This document shows, piece after piece, positions 17,375-26,719 of a stretch of DNA of 64,000 bases. The DNA lies in assembly GCA_964476375.1 (NCBI GenBank), contig CAYYZW010000196.1, forward strand, positions 9,276 to 73,275. The letters run 5' to 3'. Under the pieces are notes generated by a model, which saw only the letters and a list, made by a program, of their open reading frames with translations, was not told the DNA's origin and made no database searches. Origin of the DNA: SAT2750 sp964476375. Its GTDB lineage: Bacteria > Planctomycetota > Planctomycetia > Pirellulales > Pirellulaceae. A program made the position numbers and the translations under genes. The number at the start of each line of letters is the position of its first letter. Positions within the stretch are counted from its first letter, which is position 1.

Positions 17375-19009
17375 CTATTCTGCCCTGGCGACCGTGGCCT
17401 CGACCGGGAGGTCTGCTGCCCAGTAAATGGCATTCTTGAGCAACTGGTTCATTGCCGGCTGTTCAAAATCACCGACATGGCCCAGCGAGGTATAGAAAGA
17501 ACGTCCTCCCCAGCGGGTGACGTTCGTCCAGGCAATCGCCTCCTGGGGTGTATCGGGAATGGTGCCGTGAAGGAGTGCCGTGGTGGAGGTGGAGAGTGGG
17601 TTCACCTTGTAGAGTGACCCGGATCCCTTGAGCTGGGAAGGATCCACACCAGCCATGATCGGGTGATTGGCTATCTCGGCCGGGCTGGAGAGCTGGACCC
17701 TGGGTCCGGATCCATGATGGCCCGTATAGTGACCACCCCAGACTTCGGCATCAAAATCTCCCCAGACCGCATGCCCCTCGGGGGCCGGCTTGCCGTTGAG
17801 GGAAAAAGCATGATTGGCCGTACGGATACCGACAACCGGCTTGCCGCTCTGGATGAAGTCACGGACAACCTGCAGGTCTGCTTCCGGGATGGCCCGCCGC
17901 CTGACGCTGATCAGGGCCAGGTCGGCTTCCCGTAGCACGTCGATACCGGGAATGATGTTCCGGTCGGTGGCACTGGCATGGACATAGCTGACCCGGAAGT
18001 CCTGTCCCAGGTGCTTGAGAGCAAAGGCCGGCAGCGACTCGTTGGTACGGTATTCCCGTTCCCCCATGATGATCACCAGGTGCCGCCTGCGGTCCTTGTC
18101 AAAGCGGAAAGAAGATCCGCCAATCAGCTGGTCACTGGTAATGGTCGGGCAGACCCACTTCTCGATATGTTCCACGATCAGGTCGGTGCCGGTGAAGTGA
18201 CTGACATGGGGCTCCATTTTCGGGTTGTACATGGTGTCGGTCATGTCCCGCATGAGCACCACGTTCTTGCCATTCTTGGCCATCTGCCGAAGGCCAAAGG
18301 GCCGGCCCAGCACGCACATGTTGGTATGCACGCCAACCAGGATCACGTTCTTGATCCCGCGCTCTTCCATCACGTTCCAGATTTCCACGCCGTTATCGCT
18401 GATCAGGTCCTCGTCATGGATATCCAGCAGGTCGGTCTGGGATTTCCAGGGGGCCTTCGGGTTTCGATCCATCGACGTGAGCATGCGGGCCCACTGGGCA
18501 TGTTCCACCAGGTCATCGTCCTCGCCACCATCAGATTGATCGATTGGGTATGTCCCCCCGTCTTCCTGCGGAATCTTGTAACACCACTGGCCAATGTCTT
18601 CAGGCACATTGTCAGCCTTGGGGGCGTCGATCGCCCGCTTGCGACCGGGGTGATCCTTGTAAGGTTCCATGCAGCTGCTCGGGGCATGGATGATCAAGGC
18701 ACCACGGGTACGGGCGGCGTTCAGCACCTCGTTCATGCGGGGCGCCATTTCGCCGACCCGCCGAGTGGCGTTCAGGCAGTGGTGAAGATCCCACATGTCA
18801 CAGACCACGACCGCCGTTTCTGCCGGAGACCATTTCTCGGATCGACTCACCACGTGAAACAGGGGGCTGTCATCGGCGGCAGGTACCTGGCTGCGCAGCT
18901 GCAGCTGAAAAGGCCCGGCAGGTTCCGCCGAGTCGAGTGATTCTACCGACAGGCTGGTAAGGGCCAGCAGGAGAACAGCAGAGCAGCATTGAATTCGTGA
19001 AAGCGACAT
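17375..19009 (-). CDS. Exported cysteine hydrolase (isochorismatase family) fused to a ThuA-like domain
   Basis: I start at the ATG at 19009, because it opens a clean signal peptide (MSLSRIQCCSAVLLLALTSL); an upstream in-frame ATG at 19087 would add 26 unlikely residues. The product is 544 residues. The N-terminal part (about 60-290) is an isochorismatase-type cysteine hydrolase with general base D71 (VVVCDMWD) and nucleophile C232 in GVHTNMCV. The C-terminal part (about 310-535) is ThuA-like, with HLVIIMGEREYRTNESL, PVVGIRTANHAF and EVWGGHYTGHHG, a trehalose-utilisation-type glutamine-amidotransferase fold. It lies 55 bases upstream of the amine permease on the same strand and might join that operon. 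The substrate of the fusion is unknown; a planctomycete-specific role outside the cytoplasm is likely. Confidence 0.8.
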   Translation of the reverse strand: MSLSRIQCCSAVLLLALTSLSVESLDSAEPAGPFQLQLRSQVPAADDSPLFHVVSRSEKWSPAETAVVVCDMWDLHHCLNATRRVGEMAPRMNEVLNAARTRGALIIHAPSSCMEPYKDHPGRKRAIDAPKADNVPEDIGQWCYKIPQEDGGTYPIDQSDGGEDDDLVEHAQWARMLTSMDRNPKAPWKSQTDLLDIHDEDLISDNGVEIWNVMEERGIKNVILVGVHTNMCVLGRPFGLRQMAKNGKNVVLMRDMTDTMYNPKMEPHVSHFTGTDLIVEHIEKWVCPTITSDQLIGGSSFRFDKDRRRHLVIIMGEREYRTNESLPAFALKHLGQDFRVSYVHASATDRNIIPGIDVLREADLALISVRRRAIPEADLQVVRDFIQSGKPVVGIRTANHAFSLNGKPAPEGHAVWGDFDAEVWGGHYTGHHGSGPRVQLSSPAEIANHPIMAGVDPSQLKGSGSLYKVNPLSTSTTALLHGTIPDTPQEAIAWTNVTRWGGRSFYTSLGHVGDFEQPAMNQLLKNAIYWAADLPVEATVARAE

Positions 19010-19236
19010 ATCCCAGGGTCTCCATGGATCGTGAGCCAGTGAAAGGCCGAAACAGCTATTATGACGTTTCCGGGCTTGCCGCCGCAAGAATTAGCCGCCC
19101 GCTTCGTGGAAAGAGAAACAAGCGGCCCGGGAACGTGGTGTCGGCCGGGAGCTTTGTCGTTCGTCATTGCCTGTTCAATTGGCTAAGATCAGGAAGAGAA
19201 GTGCAACGGTTTTTCTTTCCCTTGTGAGAAAAGAAC

Positions 19237-20745
19237 GTGCTGCGATTACTTGGTAGCCAGAGACAACTGTGCAACGGTGTTACCCGCCGTGACTGGATGC
19301 AGGTTGGTGGCCTGGGAATGCTTGGCGTTGGCCTGGCGGATGTGCTCAGGCTCCAGGACCGGTCACTCCTGGCTGCCGAACAGGGAGCCGGTTTTGGCAA
19401 GGCCAAGCGGTGCATCCTGCTGCTGCCTTACGGATCTCCTCCCCAGCACGAGACATTTGACCCCAAGCCGGATGCCCCTGTGGAAATCCGTGGTACGCAC
19501 GGCTCGATTCCTACCAACCTGCCAGGGGTCCGGATCGATGAGAACCTGCCAAGGATCTCGAAGATCATGGATCGCATCACCGTCATCCGCTCGATGACCC
19601 ATCCCTACCCGACGCACTGCGTGGCCTATGCGACAAGCGGGATCCCGGAGTACACGCCGGCCCTGGAGACGCGACCGCGAGACCCCAAGCTCTGGCCCTA
19701 CCTCGGGTCGGTGGTCGATTTTATTGGTGCCCGTGAAGATCAGGACAAGCCCGTCCCGGTGGTTCCCCGGAATATTGCCCTGCCCTGGAAAATGAATTCC
19801 CGTGGTGGAGAAGCGGCCTCGGTCCAGGCCGGGCCCTACGCTGCTTTCCTGGGACCCGCCTACGACCCGGTGCTCACCGATTTCGAGGGGCAGGCGACTC
19901 GCACGATCAAGAAGGTGAGTCCGAACAATGGCCCCTCGCATGACGTGGAAGATCCCTATGCCGGGGTAAAGCCCGATTGCCGCTTTCGTCTCGCTGGGGC
20001 CCGCCTGCGGGAGAACATGACGCTCGATCGGCATAACCGCCGCCGCTCACTGCTCAAGCAACTCGACCAGGTGCGTCGGCAGATCGACCGGAACCAGGCG
20101 ACCGATAGCTACGATCGCTACCAGCAGATCGCCAATGCCCTGGTCGCTTCCTCGGAGGTTCACCAGGCACTGGATATCAGCCAGGAATCCATGGCCATGC
20201 GGGAGGACTATGGGATGCACCTGTTTGGGCAGTCCTGCCTGGCCGCGCGGAGGCTGGTGGAGGCCGGCAGCCGTTTTGTGACCGTCTTCTGGGATGAATA
20301 TGCCTATCTCAATACCGACTGGGATACCCACTGGAACCATTACTATCGCCTCAAGGACCGGCTGTTACCCGGTTTTGATTCCGCTTACTCTGCCTTGCTC
20401 CTGGACCTGGAGCAGCGGGGGATGCTGGATGACACCCTGGTGGTCTGGATGAGTGAACATGGCCGGACCCCCAAGCTCAACAAGAACAAGGGTGGGGGGC
20501 GTGACCACTGGTCCAGTGTGTACTGCATCACCCTGGCCGGCGGCGGAGTACGGGCCGGGGAAATTGTTGGGGAGAGTGACCGGATCGGCGGCAACGTGCA
20601 CAGCACGCCGGTCTCGCCAAAGGATATCCTGGCCACCATCTTTCACTTGATGGGAATCGATGCACACACGACCATCCCGGATCGACTGGGAAGGCCCACT
20701 CCCATTGCCGGCACTGGAAAAGTTCGTCCCGAAGTGATCGCCTGA
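19237..20745 (+). CDS. DUF1501 protein, divergent GRDHW subtype, cassette B first gene
   Basis: A 502-residue DUF1501 protein starting at GTG. It carries a twin-arginine signal (TRRDWMQVGGLG). Its N-terminal family motif is altered: LLPYGSPPQHETFDPKPDAP, with Tyr-Gly-Ser in place of the usual Gly-Gly and Gln-His in place of Ser-His, so its metal or substrate site may differ from the other eight. The C-terminal motifs are EHGRTPKLNKNKGGGRDHW, placing it with the GRDHW subtype. The following gene starts 2 bases after its stop codon, so this is the first gene of a tight operon with the PPC/CBM protein and the Ig-type DUF1549/DUF1553 protein. The 227 bases before it (19010-19236) are a divergent promoter region with no clear motif. 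Confidence 0.88.
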   Translation: MLRLLGSQRQLCNGVTRRDWMQVGGLGMLGVGLADVLRLQDRSLLAAEQGAGFGKAKRCILLLPYGSPPQHETFDPKPDAPVEIRGTHGSIPTNLPGVRIDENLPRISKIMDRITVIRSMTHPYPTHCVAYATSGIPEYTPALETRPRDPKLWPYLGSVVDFIGAREDQDKPVPVVPRNIALPWKMNSRGGEAASVQAGPYAAFLGPAYDPVLTDFEGQATRTIKKVSPNNGPSHDVEDPYAGVKPDCRFRLAGARLRENMTLDRHNRRRSLLKQLDQVRRQIDRNQATDSYDRYQQIANALVASSEVHQALDISQESMAMREDYGMHLFGQSCLAARRLVEAGSRFVTVFWDEYAYLNTDWDTHWNHYYRLKDRLLPGFDSAYSALLLDLEQRGMLDDTLVVWMSEHGRTPKLNKNKGGGRDHWSSVYCITLAGGGVRAGEIVGESDRIGGNVHSTPVSPKDILATIFHLMGIDAHTTIPDRLGRPTPIAGTGKVRPEVIA

Positions 20746-20747
20746 CC

Positions 20748-22745
20748 ATGATATCCCGGGCCCCCTGGATCGCCTGTGCTTTTGCCTGCTGTGCAGCACC
20801 CCTGTTGCCTGCGGTCGACCTGCAGCTTGAGCGAGTCAGTCCGCGAGCGATCAAGCCCGGCCAGGCTTCGGTTTTGCAGGTGACCGGTTCGAATCTTGAA
20901 AATCCCACGGGACTCTGGACCAGCTTTCCGGCCGAGGTCAAGGTGCTTCCCGATGGCCGCTTCCAGGTCCAGGTCGACAGCCAGCTTGTTCCGCAGGTAG
21001 GGGCAGTGCGAGTGATCACTGCCGGTGGTATTTCCAACCTCCGGCTGGTCCTGATTGACCGGTTACCGACCGCGGCGCGGCCGGAGAAAGAGATACAGGA
21101 ACAGGCACTGGCAGTCGGTGAAGCTGTCGAGGGCCATCTTGAGAGCGAGTCGGTTCGCTCTTTTCAGCTGGATGCAGAAAAAGGGACGGCAGTCACACTG
21201 GACGTCTGGGCACGACGGCTGGGATCCCGGCTGGATCCCCTGCTGGAAGTTTTCGATGCCGGGGGCCGGGAGATTGTCGTCAGTGATGATGAACCAGGCC
21301 TGGATGGTGATTGCCGTGTCGCCTTTGAGATGCCCGCAGGAGGCCCCTGTGAGGTGCAGCTTCGTGACGCGACTTTTTCTGGAGGGAGCCAGTCGTTTTT
21401 CCGGCTCCGGGTCGGTTCCTTCAGTGCCAGGGGTATTCTTTACCCACCGGCGATTCAGCGCGGTGGCCAGGCACGGCTGACGCCGGTTGCCGGGGGAAAG
21501 TTTTCGGCTCCCCAGGCGGCTGTCCCGGTGGATTTTCCGGGCCGGGTCCACTGGTTTGATTCCGGGGACTCGCTTGCCATGAGCTCTCTTCGAGTGACGG
21601 ATCGCACGGAGCATGTTGAGAGGATGCCGGCAGGGCCGGACAGCATCACGGCGATTGCCGTTGGCGACGGGGTCAGTGGCTGGTTTTCCCGGTCGGCCGA
21701 GGTAGACCGGTACGAGCTCGTGATGGAGAAGCCGCGGCAGGTGAGCTTTCAGGCAGAGACCCGTGCCCTGCATTCCTCCGCCCTGGTGAGAATGTCAATC
21801 GTCAACGAAAAACAGGAGGTCATCGGTGAGGCCGGCCCGAATGAAAAACTGCACCAGGCCCTGGTAGTGAACTTTGCGCAGCCGGGGAGATACCAGCTCC
21901 TGGTCGAAGAACTGCTGCAGCGAAGCGGCCGACGGTTTTTTTACCGGGTCACCTGCGATGAAAAGAAACCCTCTTTTCGGCTCGGCATTCAGGGAGATTC
22001 TTTTAACACATCGACGGATCGCAGCCTGGCGGTCAAGGTGAATGTCCTGCGGGATGGTTACGACGGTGAAATTGTCCTGCGGGTGGATGGCCTGGAAGGG
22101 AGCGTGTCGCTGGAGAACGAGGTGATAGGCGCGGGGGCAAAAGAAACGGAACTCAAGATCCATCTTCCTGCCGACTGGAGTCCGGGGACCATCCGGCAGG
22201 TCGGGATCGTCGGTCGAGCGGAGGCGGATGAGTACGACACCCTGGCTGAACAGGATGCCCTCAAGTTCCCCCGGGGTAACCTCGGTATTTTTGAGGGTTT
22301 TGTCAGTGATGAGCAGACGGCGGTGACGAATTTTGCCGAGTACGATATCGAGTTGCCAGCCGCCGGTCGCTACCAGTTGCGGCTGAAGTATGCCGCCATG
22401 GCTTCCCGGCCGGCACTCCTGAAGATCAACGGCACGCTGGTGAAGGAGGGCGCCATGAAAAACGTTACTGGTGGCTGGGACCTTGGTTCGCAGCAATGGC
22501 ACAGGGAGGGGACATTTGATTTTCAGGCCGGGAAAAATGTGGTTCGTCTTGAACGGGACGGGACAGTGTCCCACCTGAGTGTGCTTCGAGTGACTCGCGA
22601 GCTGGAGAGCCAGCCGGCACCTGGTTCACTGGTCCAGAGGGCGACCTGCCGGGACTGGCTCCGGGGGCAGCTTCACCAGATGCCGTTCCCCCCCGAGGAC
22701 CTGGTGCAGACGGTCATGGTGGGTGTGGGAGGTAGCAAGGATTAG
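20748..22745 (+). CDS. Secreted PPC-domain protein with carbohydrate-binding-like C terminus, cassette B
   Basis: Secreted protein of 665 residues with a signal peptide (AFACCAAPLLPA). The order of domains is: an IPT/Ig-like domain (about 25-105), a bacterial pre-peptidase C-terminal (PPC) domain (about 125-225) with VTLDVWARRLGSRLDPLLEV, a second PPC-like domain (about 300-410), an Ig-like segment with DRSLAVKVNVLRDGYDGEIVL, and a CBM6/CBM35-like beta-sandwich (about 525-625) with AEYDIELPAAGRYQLRLKY and LKINGTLVKEG. No catalytic motif is visible, so it is probably a structural or binding partner. It sits between a DUF1501 gene and a DUF1549/DUF1553 gene with gaps of 2 and 3 bases. The other two PPC proteins of the window (30847, 51853) lack the CBM-like end. 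Confidence 0.82.
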   Translation: MISRAPWIACAFACCAAPLLPAVDLQLERVSPRAIKPGQASVLQVTGSNLENPTGLWTSFPAEVKVLPDGRFQVQVDSQLVPQVGAVRVITAGGISNLRLVLIDRLPTAARPEKEIQEQALAVGEAVEGHLESESVRSFQLDAEKGTAVTLDVWARRLGSRLDPLLEVFDAGGREIVVSDDEPGLDGDCRVAFEMPAGGPCEVQLRDATFSGGSQSFFRLRVGSFSARGILYPPAIQRGGQARLTPVAGGKFSAPQAAVPVDFPGRVHWFDSGDSLAMSSLRVTDRTEHVERMPAGPDSITAIAVGDGVSGWFSRSAEVDRYELVMEKPRQVSFQAETRALHSSALVRMSIVNEKQEVIGEAGPNEKLHQALVVNFAQPGRYQLLVEELLQRSGRRFFYRVTCDEKKPSFRLGIQGDSFNTSTDRSLAVKVNVLRDGYDGEIVLRVDGLEGSVSLENEVIGAGAKETELKIHLPADWSPGTIRQVGIVGRAEADEYDTLAEQDALKFPRGNLGIFEGFVSDEQTAVTNFAEYDIELPAAGRYQLRLKYAAMASRPALLKINGTLVKEGAMKNVTGGWDLGSQQWHREGTFDFQAGKNVVRLERDGTVSHLSVLRVTRELESQPAPGSLVQRATCRDWLRGQLHQMPFPPEDLVQTVMVGVGGSKD

Positions 22746-22748
22746 CCG

Positions 22749-25178
22749 ATGAAGCGTTTTACGGGAATCATGTTATCGATACTGATCGTCGCTGCCATGG
22801 CAGGGAGCGCATCCGCCGCTTCAGTGAAGAGCATGGAGGTCTATCCGCCAGAGCTGGAAATGGTCAGTCGCCATCACCCGGCCCAGCTGGTGGTTACCGG
22901 TCAGTTGGCAAACGGCCAGCTACGCGACCTGACAGGGTCGGCAAAGCTTGTCTCGGCCAACCCGGAGGTCGTTCGTGTAGAGCGGGGCCGGCTTGTCGCG
23001 GTCGCTGATGGTAGCACACGGGTCGTGGTAAAAGCGGAAGGCCGGATCGTCAGGGTACCGGTCAAGGTCCAGTTGCTCCCGGGAATGGAGACAGCAAGTT
23101 TTGTCGATGGTGCCCTGGCTGCATTAACTCGGCATGGCTGCAACTCGGGCGGCTGCCATGGTGCGCCGAGTGGCAAGGGAGGGTTTCGACTGTCACTCTG
23201 GGCGTATGACCACGAGCTGGACGGGAAAACGCTGACACGGGAGTTTGCCGGCCGACGGGTCAACCTCTTCTCGCCACAGCAAAGCCTGATCCTGCGCAAG
23301 CCACTGATGAAAGTTCCCCATGGAGGTGGGCTCCGTCTGCATACCCATGATGCCGGTTACAAGCTCCTTCGAGACTGGATCTCCCAGGGCGCGCTGCAGG
23401 AACAAAAAGATCATGCTCACTGTGAAAAAATCGAGGTCTTTCCCCGGGGTCGACAACTGTGGCTGCCAGATGCCAACCAGCAACTTTCGGTGAACGCTTA
23501 TTTTAGTGACGGCACCGTGCGGGATGTGACAACGCTGGTTCTCTACTCCAGTTCGGACGATACCATTGCCACGGTTTCAGAGAGAGGGTTTGTGGAACCG
23601 TCGGCGAGCGGTGAAACCGCTATCCTTGTTCGTTACCTGGAAAAAGCGACCACGGTGCGGCTGGCATTTGTTGCCCCTCGGCAGGATTTTTCCTGGCAGA
23701 CTCCCCCGCCCGGTAACGAGGTGGACCAGCTGGTCTTTGCCAAGCTCAAGACGATGCAGATTCTCCCCTCGGCAGTGTCCAGCGACGAGCAGTTCCTTCG
23801 CCGTGTCTACTTCGATGTCACCGGGGTGCCACCGACCGTGGACCAGGCTCGAGCATTCCTGGCGGATAAGTCTCCCGGCAAGCGTTCCAGGCTGATCGAT
23901 GAACTGCTCGAGTCACCAGGCTATGCCGCATGGTGGGCGAACAAGTGGGGTGATTTATTCCGGCTCAACAGCGAGAAGCTCACGGACCAGGGAGTCTTCA
24001 AGTTTTATCACTGGCTGGTTCGAAGTGTCCGAAATAACATGCCGTATGATGAGTTCGTGCGGCGTGTGCTGTTGGCCAGTGGCAGCACGACGGACAATCC
24101 GGCGGTGAATTTTTACCGGTCGGCGGATTCCACCGATGACTGCACCGAGACCATGGCCCAGCTATTCCTGGGTGCCCGGTTACAGTGTGCCAAGTGCCAT
24201 AACCATCCTTACGAGCGCTGGACGCAGGATAATTACTACGGCTTCGGCGCTTTTTTCCATCGCCTGAAACGGACCAGGGTGGAGGGGAGTGGCGAGATGG
24301 TGCTCTGGGCGGCCAGGGAGGGAGAGATCACTCAGCCACGTACCGGGCAGGATATGGCGCCCTGGCTTCCGGGTGAGGCGAAACTGGACCTGGATGGTGT
24401 CCATGACCGCCGCGAGCTGCTCGTTGAATGGCTTACCCGGCCAGACAATCCATACCTGGCGCGGGTCGAGGTAAACCGTGTTTGGGCAAACCTGCTGGGC
24501 CGGGGGATTATTGATCCGTTCGATGACCTGCGGGAATCCAACCCCCCTGCTAACCAGCCACTGCTGGACCGGCTGGCACGGGACTTCGTCCAGGATGGGT
24601 TCAATCGTGAACAGGTGATCCGCACGATCCTCAACAGTACGACCTACCAGCTCGCGTCGGAGAAGAACGAATCGAATGCACAGGATGTCAAGTACTTCTC
24701 CCACATGCAGGCGCGACAGCTGCCGGCAGAGTCCCTGATGGAGCTGATCTGCCAGGTGACCGGTGTACCGTTCAAGTTCAAGGGGCTGCCGCCTGGTACC
24801 CGTGCCACCGGGCGTCCCAGCCCGGAAGATGGCCCGGAGTTCCTGCGAGTCTTCGGGCAGCCCCCCCGGGAAACCAATTGTTCCTGTGAGCGCTCAGTCT
24901 CGGCAAGCCTGAGCCAGGCGCTGGCAATCGTGAATGGGGATTTTATCCACAATCGAATAAGCGATGAGAGCTGCCTCTTTCGCAGGCGAATTCGAGAAGG
25001 CTGTTCGAACGAGGAGATTATCGAGGAGATCTACCTGGCCGCATACTCACGATTTCCCAGTGACCAGGAAATGAACCTGCTGGTCACATATATCGAAAAG
25101 CAGGAAGACCGGGAACTGGCGATGGAAGATCTTACCTGGTCGGTTATTAACAGCAAGGAATTCGTATTTCAGCAGTAG
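22749..25178 (+). CDS. Ig-like/CX4CH/DUF1549/DUF1553 protein, cassette B
   Basis: Exported protein of 809 residues (signal peptide about 1-24). A BIG2-type bacterial Ig domain (about 28-110) is followed by a CX4CH motif at C131-C136-H137 (CNSGGCH) and then GKGGFRLSLWAYD. A second Ig-like segment spans about 225-310, DUF1549 about 320-500 with CX2CH at C480-C483-H484 (CAKCHNHPYE), and DUF1553 about 553-800. A conserved CxCER motif lies at C711/C713. The protein thus offers two potential heme c sites, the first with unusual spacing. It is 3 bases behind the PPC/CBM gene. Function unknown; family knowledge suggests an extracytoplasmic redox or polymer-degrading complex with DUF1501 partners. Confidence 0.88.
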   Translation: MKRFTGIMLSILIVAAMAGSASAASVKSMEVYPPELEMVSRHHPAQLVVTGQLANGQLRDLTGSAKLVSANPEVVRVERGRLVAVADGSTRVVVKAEGRIVRVPVKVQLLPGMETASFVDGALAALTRHGCNSGGCHGAPSGKGGFRLSLWAYDHELDGKTLTREFAGRRVNLFSPQQSLILRKPLMKVPHGGGLRLHTHDAGYKLLRDWISQGALQEQKDHAHCEKIEVFPRGRQLWLPDANQQLSVNAYFSDGTVRDVTTLVLYSSSDDTIATVSERGFVEPSASGETAILVRYLEKATTVRLAFVAPRQDFSWQTPPPGNEVDQLVFAKLKTMQILPSAVSSDEQFLRRVYFDVTGVPPTVDQARAFLADKSPGKRSRLIDELLESPGYAAWWANKWGDLFRLNSEKLTDQGVFKFYHWLVRSVRNNMPYDEFVRRVLLASGSTTDNPAVNFYRSADSTDDCTETMAQLFLGARLQCAKCHNHPYERWTQDNYYGFGAFFHRLKRTRVEGSGEMVLWAAREGEITQPRTGQDMAPWLPGEAKLDLDGVHDRRELLVEWLTRPDNPYLARVEVNRVWANLLGRGIIDPFDDLRESNPPANQPLLDRLARDFVQDGFNREQVIRTILNSTTYQLASEKNESNAQDVKYFSHMQARQLPAESLMELICQVTGVPFKFKGLPPGTRATGRPSPEDGPEFLRVFGQPPRETNCSCERSVSASLSQALAIVNGDFIHNRISDESCLFRRRIREGCSNEEIIEEIYLAAYSRFPSDQEMNLLVTYIEKQEDRELAMEDLTWSVINSKEFVFQQ

Positions 25179-25181
25179 ATC

Positions 25182-25200
25182 TCCCCCGCCGGAGGGGGGA
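25182..25200 (+). terminator. GC-rich hairpin after the DUF1549/DUF1553 gene
   Basis: Inverted repeat TCCCCC/GGGGGA with a 7-base loop, starting 4 bases after the stop codon at 25178. No T-tract follows, so it may attenuate rather than end transcription before the next DUF1501 gene 98 bases further on. Confidence 0.3.
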
Positions 25201-25297
25201 ACTGGAAAAACAATGAAATCCATGTTGCATCTACCCTGATTTGCCGACATCCTATAATGTAGTAACCCACCCGAATTCCCGCTTTCGAGCCTCCACG

Positions 25298-26707
25298 ATG
25301 CTCAGGATCACAGGTCAACCCGTCCGCCACTGCGATGGAGTAAGCCGCCGTGAGTTTCTCACGGCGGGCGCCCTTGGCGTCGGCAGCCTGACCCTGGCAG
25401 ATCTGCTCCGAGCGGAATCAGAATTTGGCATTGGGTCGTCACGAAAAGCGATTATCAATGTCCACCTGGACGGGGGCCCTCCCCAGATGGACATGATTGA
25501 CATGAAGCCGGACTCCCCCTCGGAAGTGCGGGGTGAATTTTCTCCGATCTCGACGGTGCTTCCCGGGTTCCAGGTCTGTGAGCTGATGCCGAAACTGGCG
25601 TCGGCTGCCGACCGGTATGTTTTTATCCGGTCCCTGGTTGGTTCGGCCGGTGCCCATGATGCTTTCCAGTGCCAGACCGGGTTCGGGAAAAATGACATGC
25701 AGAACATTGGTGGCCGGCCGGCTGTCGGCTGCGTGATCAACAAGCTGCTGGGAAGTGTAGCCGACCCCGCCCCTGCTTTTGTTGACATGATGCAGGGACG
25801 TCCCCTGGTGCGGCATAGCGCGAGGCCGGGCTTCCTGGGTCCCACCTACAAGCCCTTCCGACCCGAGATGAGCGCTTTCTTCAAGCGTGACCTGGAAGAT
25901 GGCATGAAGACAGAATTGACCAACCAGGGAGCCAATCATACAACCCGGCTGAAGCTCGATGGCGAGATCACCGCCGACCGGCTTACCAGCCGCTCGCGGC
26001 TGCTGGCCAGCCTGGACACGCTGCGCCGGGAAGTTGACGGAAGTGGCATGATGGATGCCATGGACCATTTCACCCAGCAGGCAGCCGGCATCCTGCTTTC
26101 GGGTACGTTTGCCGACGCCCTGGATCTCTCCAGGGAAGACCCGGCAGTCGTAGAAAAGTTCTTGATCGACGCCGACACGATCAAGGGTCGTCACGTGACG
26201 AGCGATGAACCGCGGTCGTCACTCAAGTTCCTCATGGCCCGGCGTTTGATCGAAGCGGGCGTGCGGTGCGTGAGCCTGACGATTGCTGACTTTGACACGC
26301 ACTCGGATAACTTCAACCGCATGCGACAGGTGTTGCCGATCCTGGATCACGGCCTGCATGCCCTGGTCATGGACCTGGAAGAACGTGGCATGCTGGATGA
26401 CGTGTCGATTGTCCTCTGGGGTGAATTTGGTCGTACGCCCAAGATCAACGGCAAGGCGGGACGGGATCACTGGCCACAGGTCAGTCCGGCGATCATGGTT
26501 GGTGGTGGTATCCGGTCCGGCCAGGTGCTGGGGGCCACGGACCGGACAGCCAGCAGTGCAACACGGCGGCCGATCAGCCACCAGGACATCTTTGCCACGC
26601 TCTACCACAATATCGGTCTGCCGGCGGACAAGACCACGATCGTGGATCCAACAGGTCGCCCGCAGTACCTGCTCGACAGTGGCTCGCCGATCCGCGAGAT
26701 CATTTAA
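25298..26707 (+). CDS. DUF1501 protein (GRDHW subtype), Tat-exported, cassette B last gene
   Basis: I start at the ATG at 25298; an in-frame ATG at 25241 would place 19 unrelated residues ahead of the Tat region. The 469-residue protein has SRREFLTAGALG, a twin-arginine signal. The family motifs are GGPPQMDMIDMKPDSP near the N terminus and FGRTPKINGKAGRDHW near the C terminus. Unusually, the Ser-His of the common GGxSH motif is replaced by Pro-Gln and the FDPKP by IDMKP. It lies 119 bases behind the Ig-type DUF1549/DUF1553 gene, the larger gap holding a possible hairpin. It converges with the next DUF1501 gene on the minus strand, only 12 bases apart. Confidence 0.9.
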   Translation: MLRITGQPVRHCDGVSRREFLTAGALGVGSLTLADLLRAESEFGIGSSRKAIINVHLDGGPPQMDMIDMKPDSPSEVRGEFSPISTVLPGFQVCELMPKLASAADRYVFIRSLVGSAGAHDAFQCQTGFGKNDMQNIGGRPAVGCVINKLLGSVADPAPAFVDMMQGRPLVRHSARPGFLGPTYKPFRPEMSAFFKRDLEDGMKTELTNQGANHTTRLKLDGEITADRLTSRSRLLASLDTLRREVDGSGMMDAMDHFTQQAAGILLSGTFADALDLSREDPAVVEKFLIDADTIKGRHVTSDEPRSSLKFLMARRLIEAGVRCVSLTIADFDTHSDNFNRMRQVLPILDHGLHALVMDLEERGMLDDVSIVLWGEFGRTPKINGKAGRDHWPQVSPAIMVGGGIRSGQVLGATDRTASSATRRPISHQDIFATLYHNIGLPADKTTIVDPTGRPQYLLDSGSPIREII

Positions 26708-26719
26708 ACGGGGCCGTCG

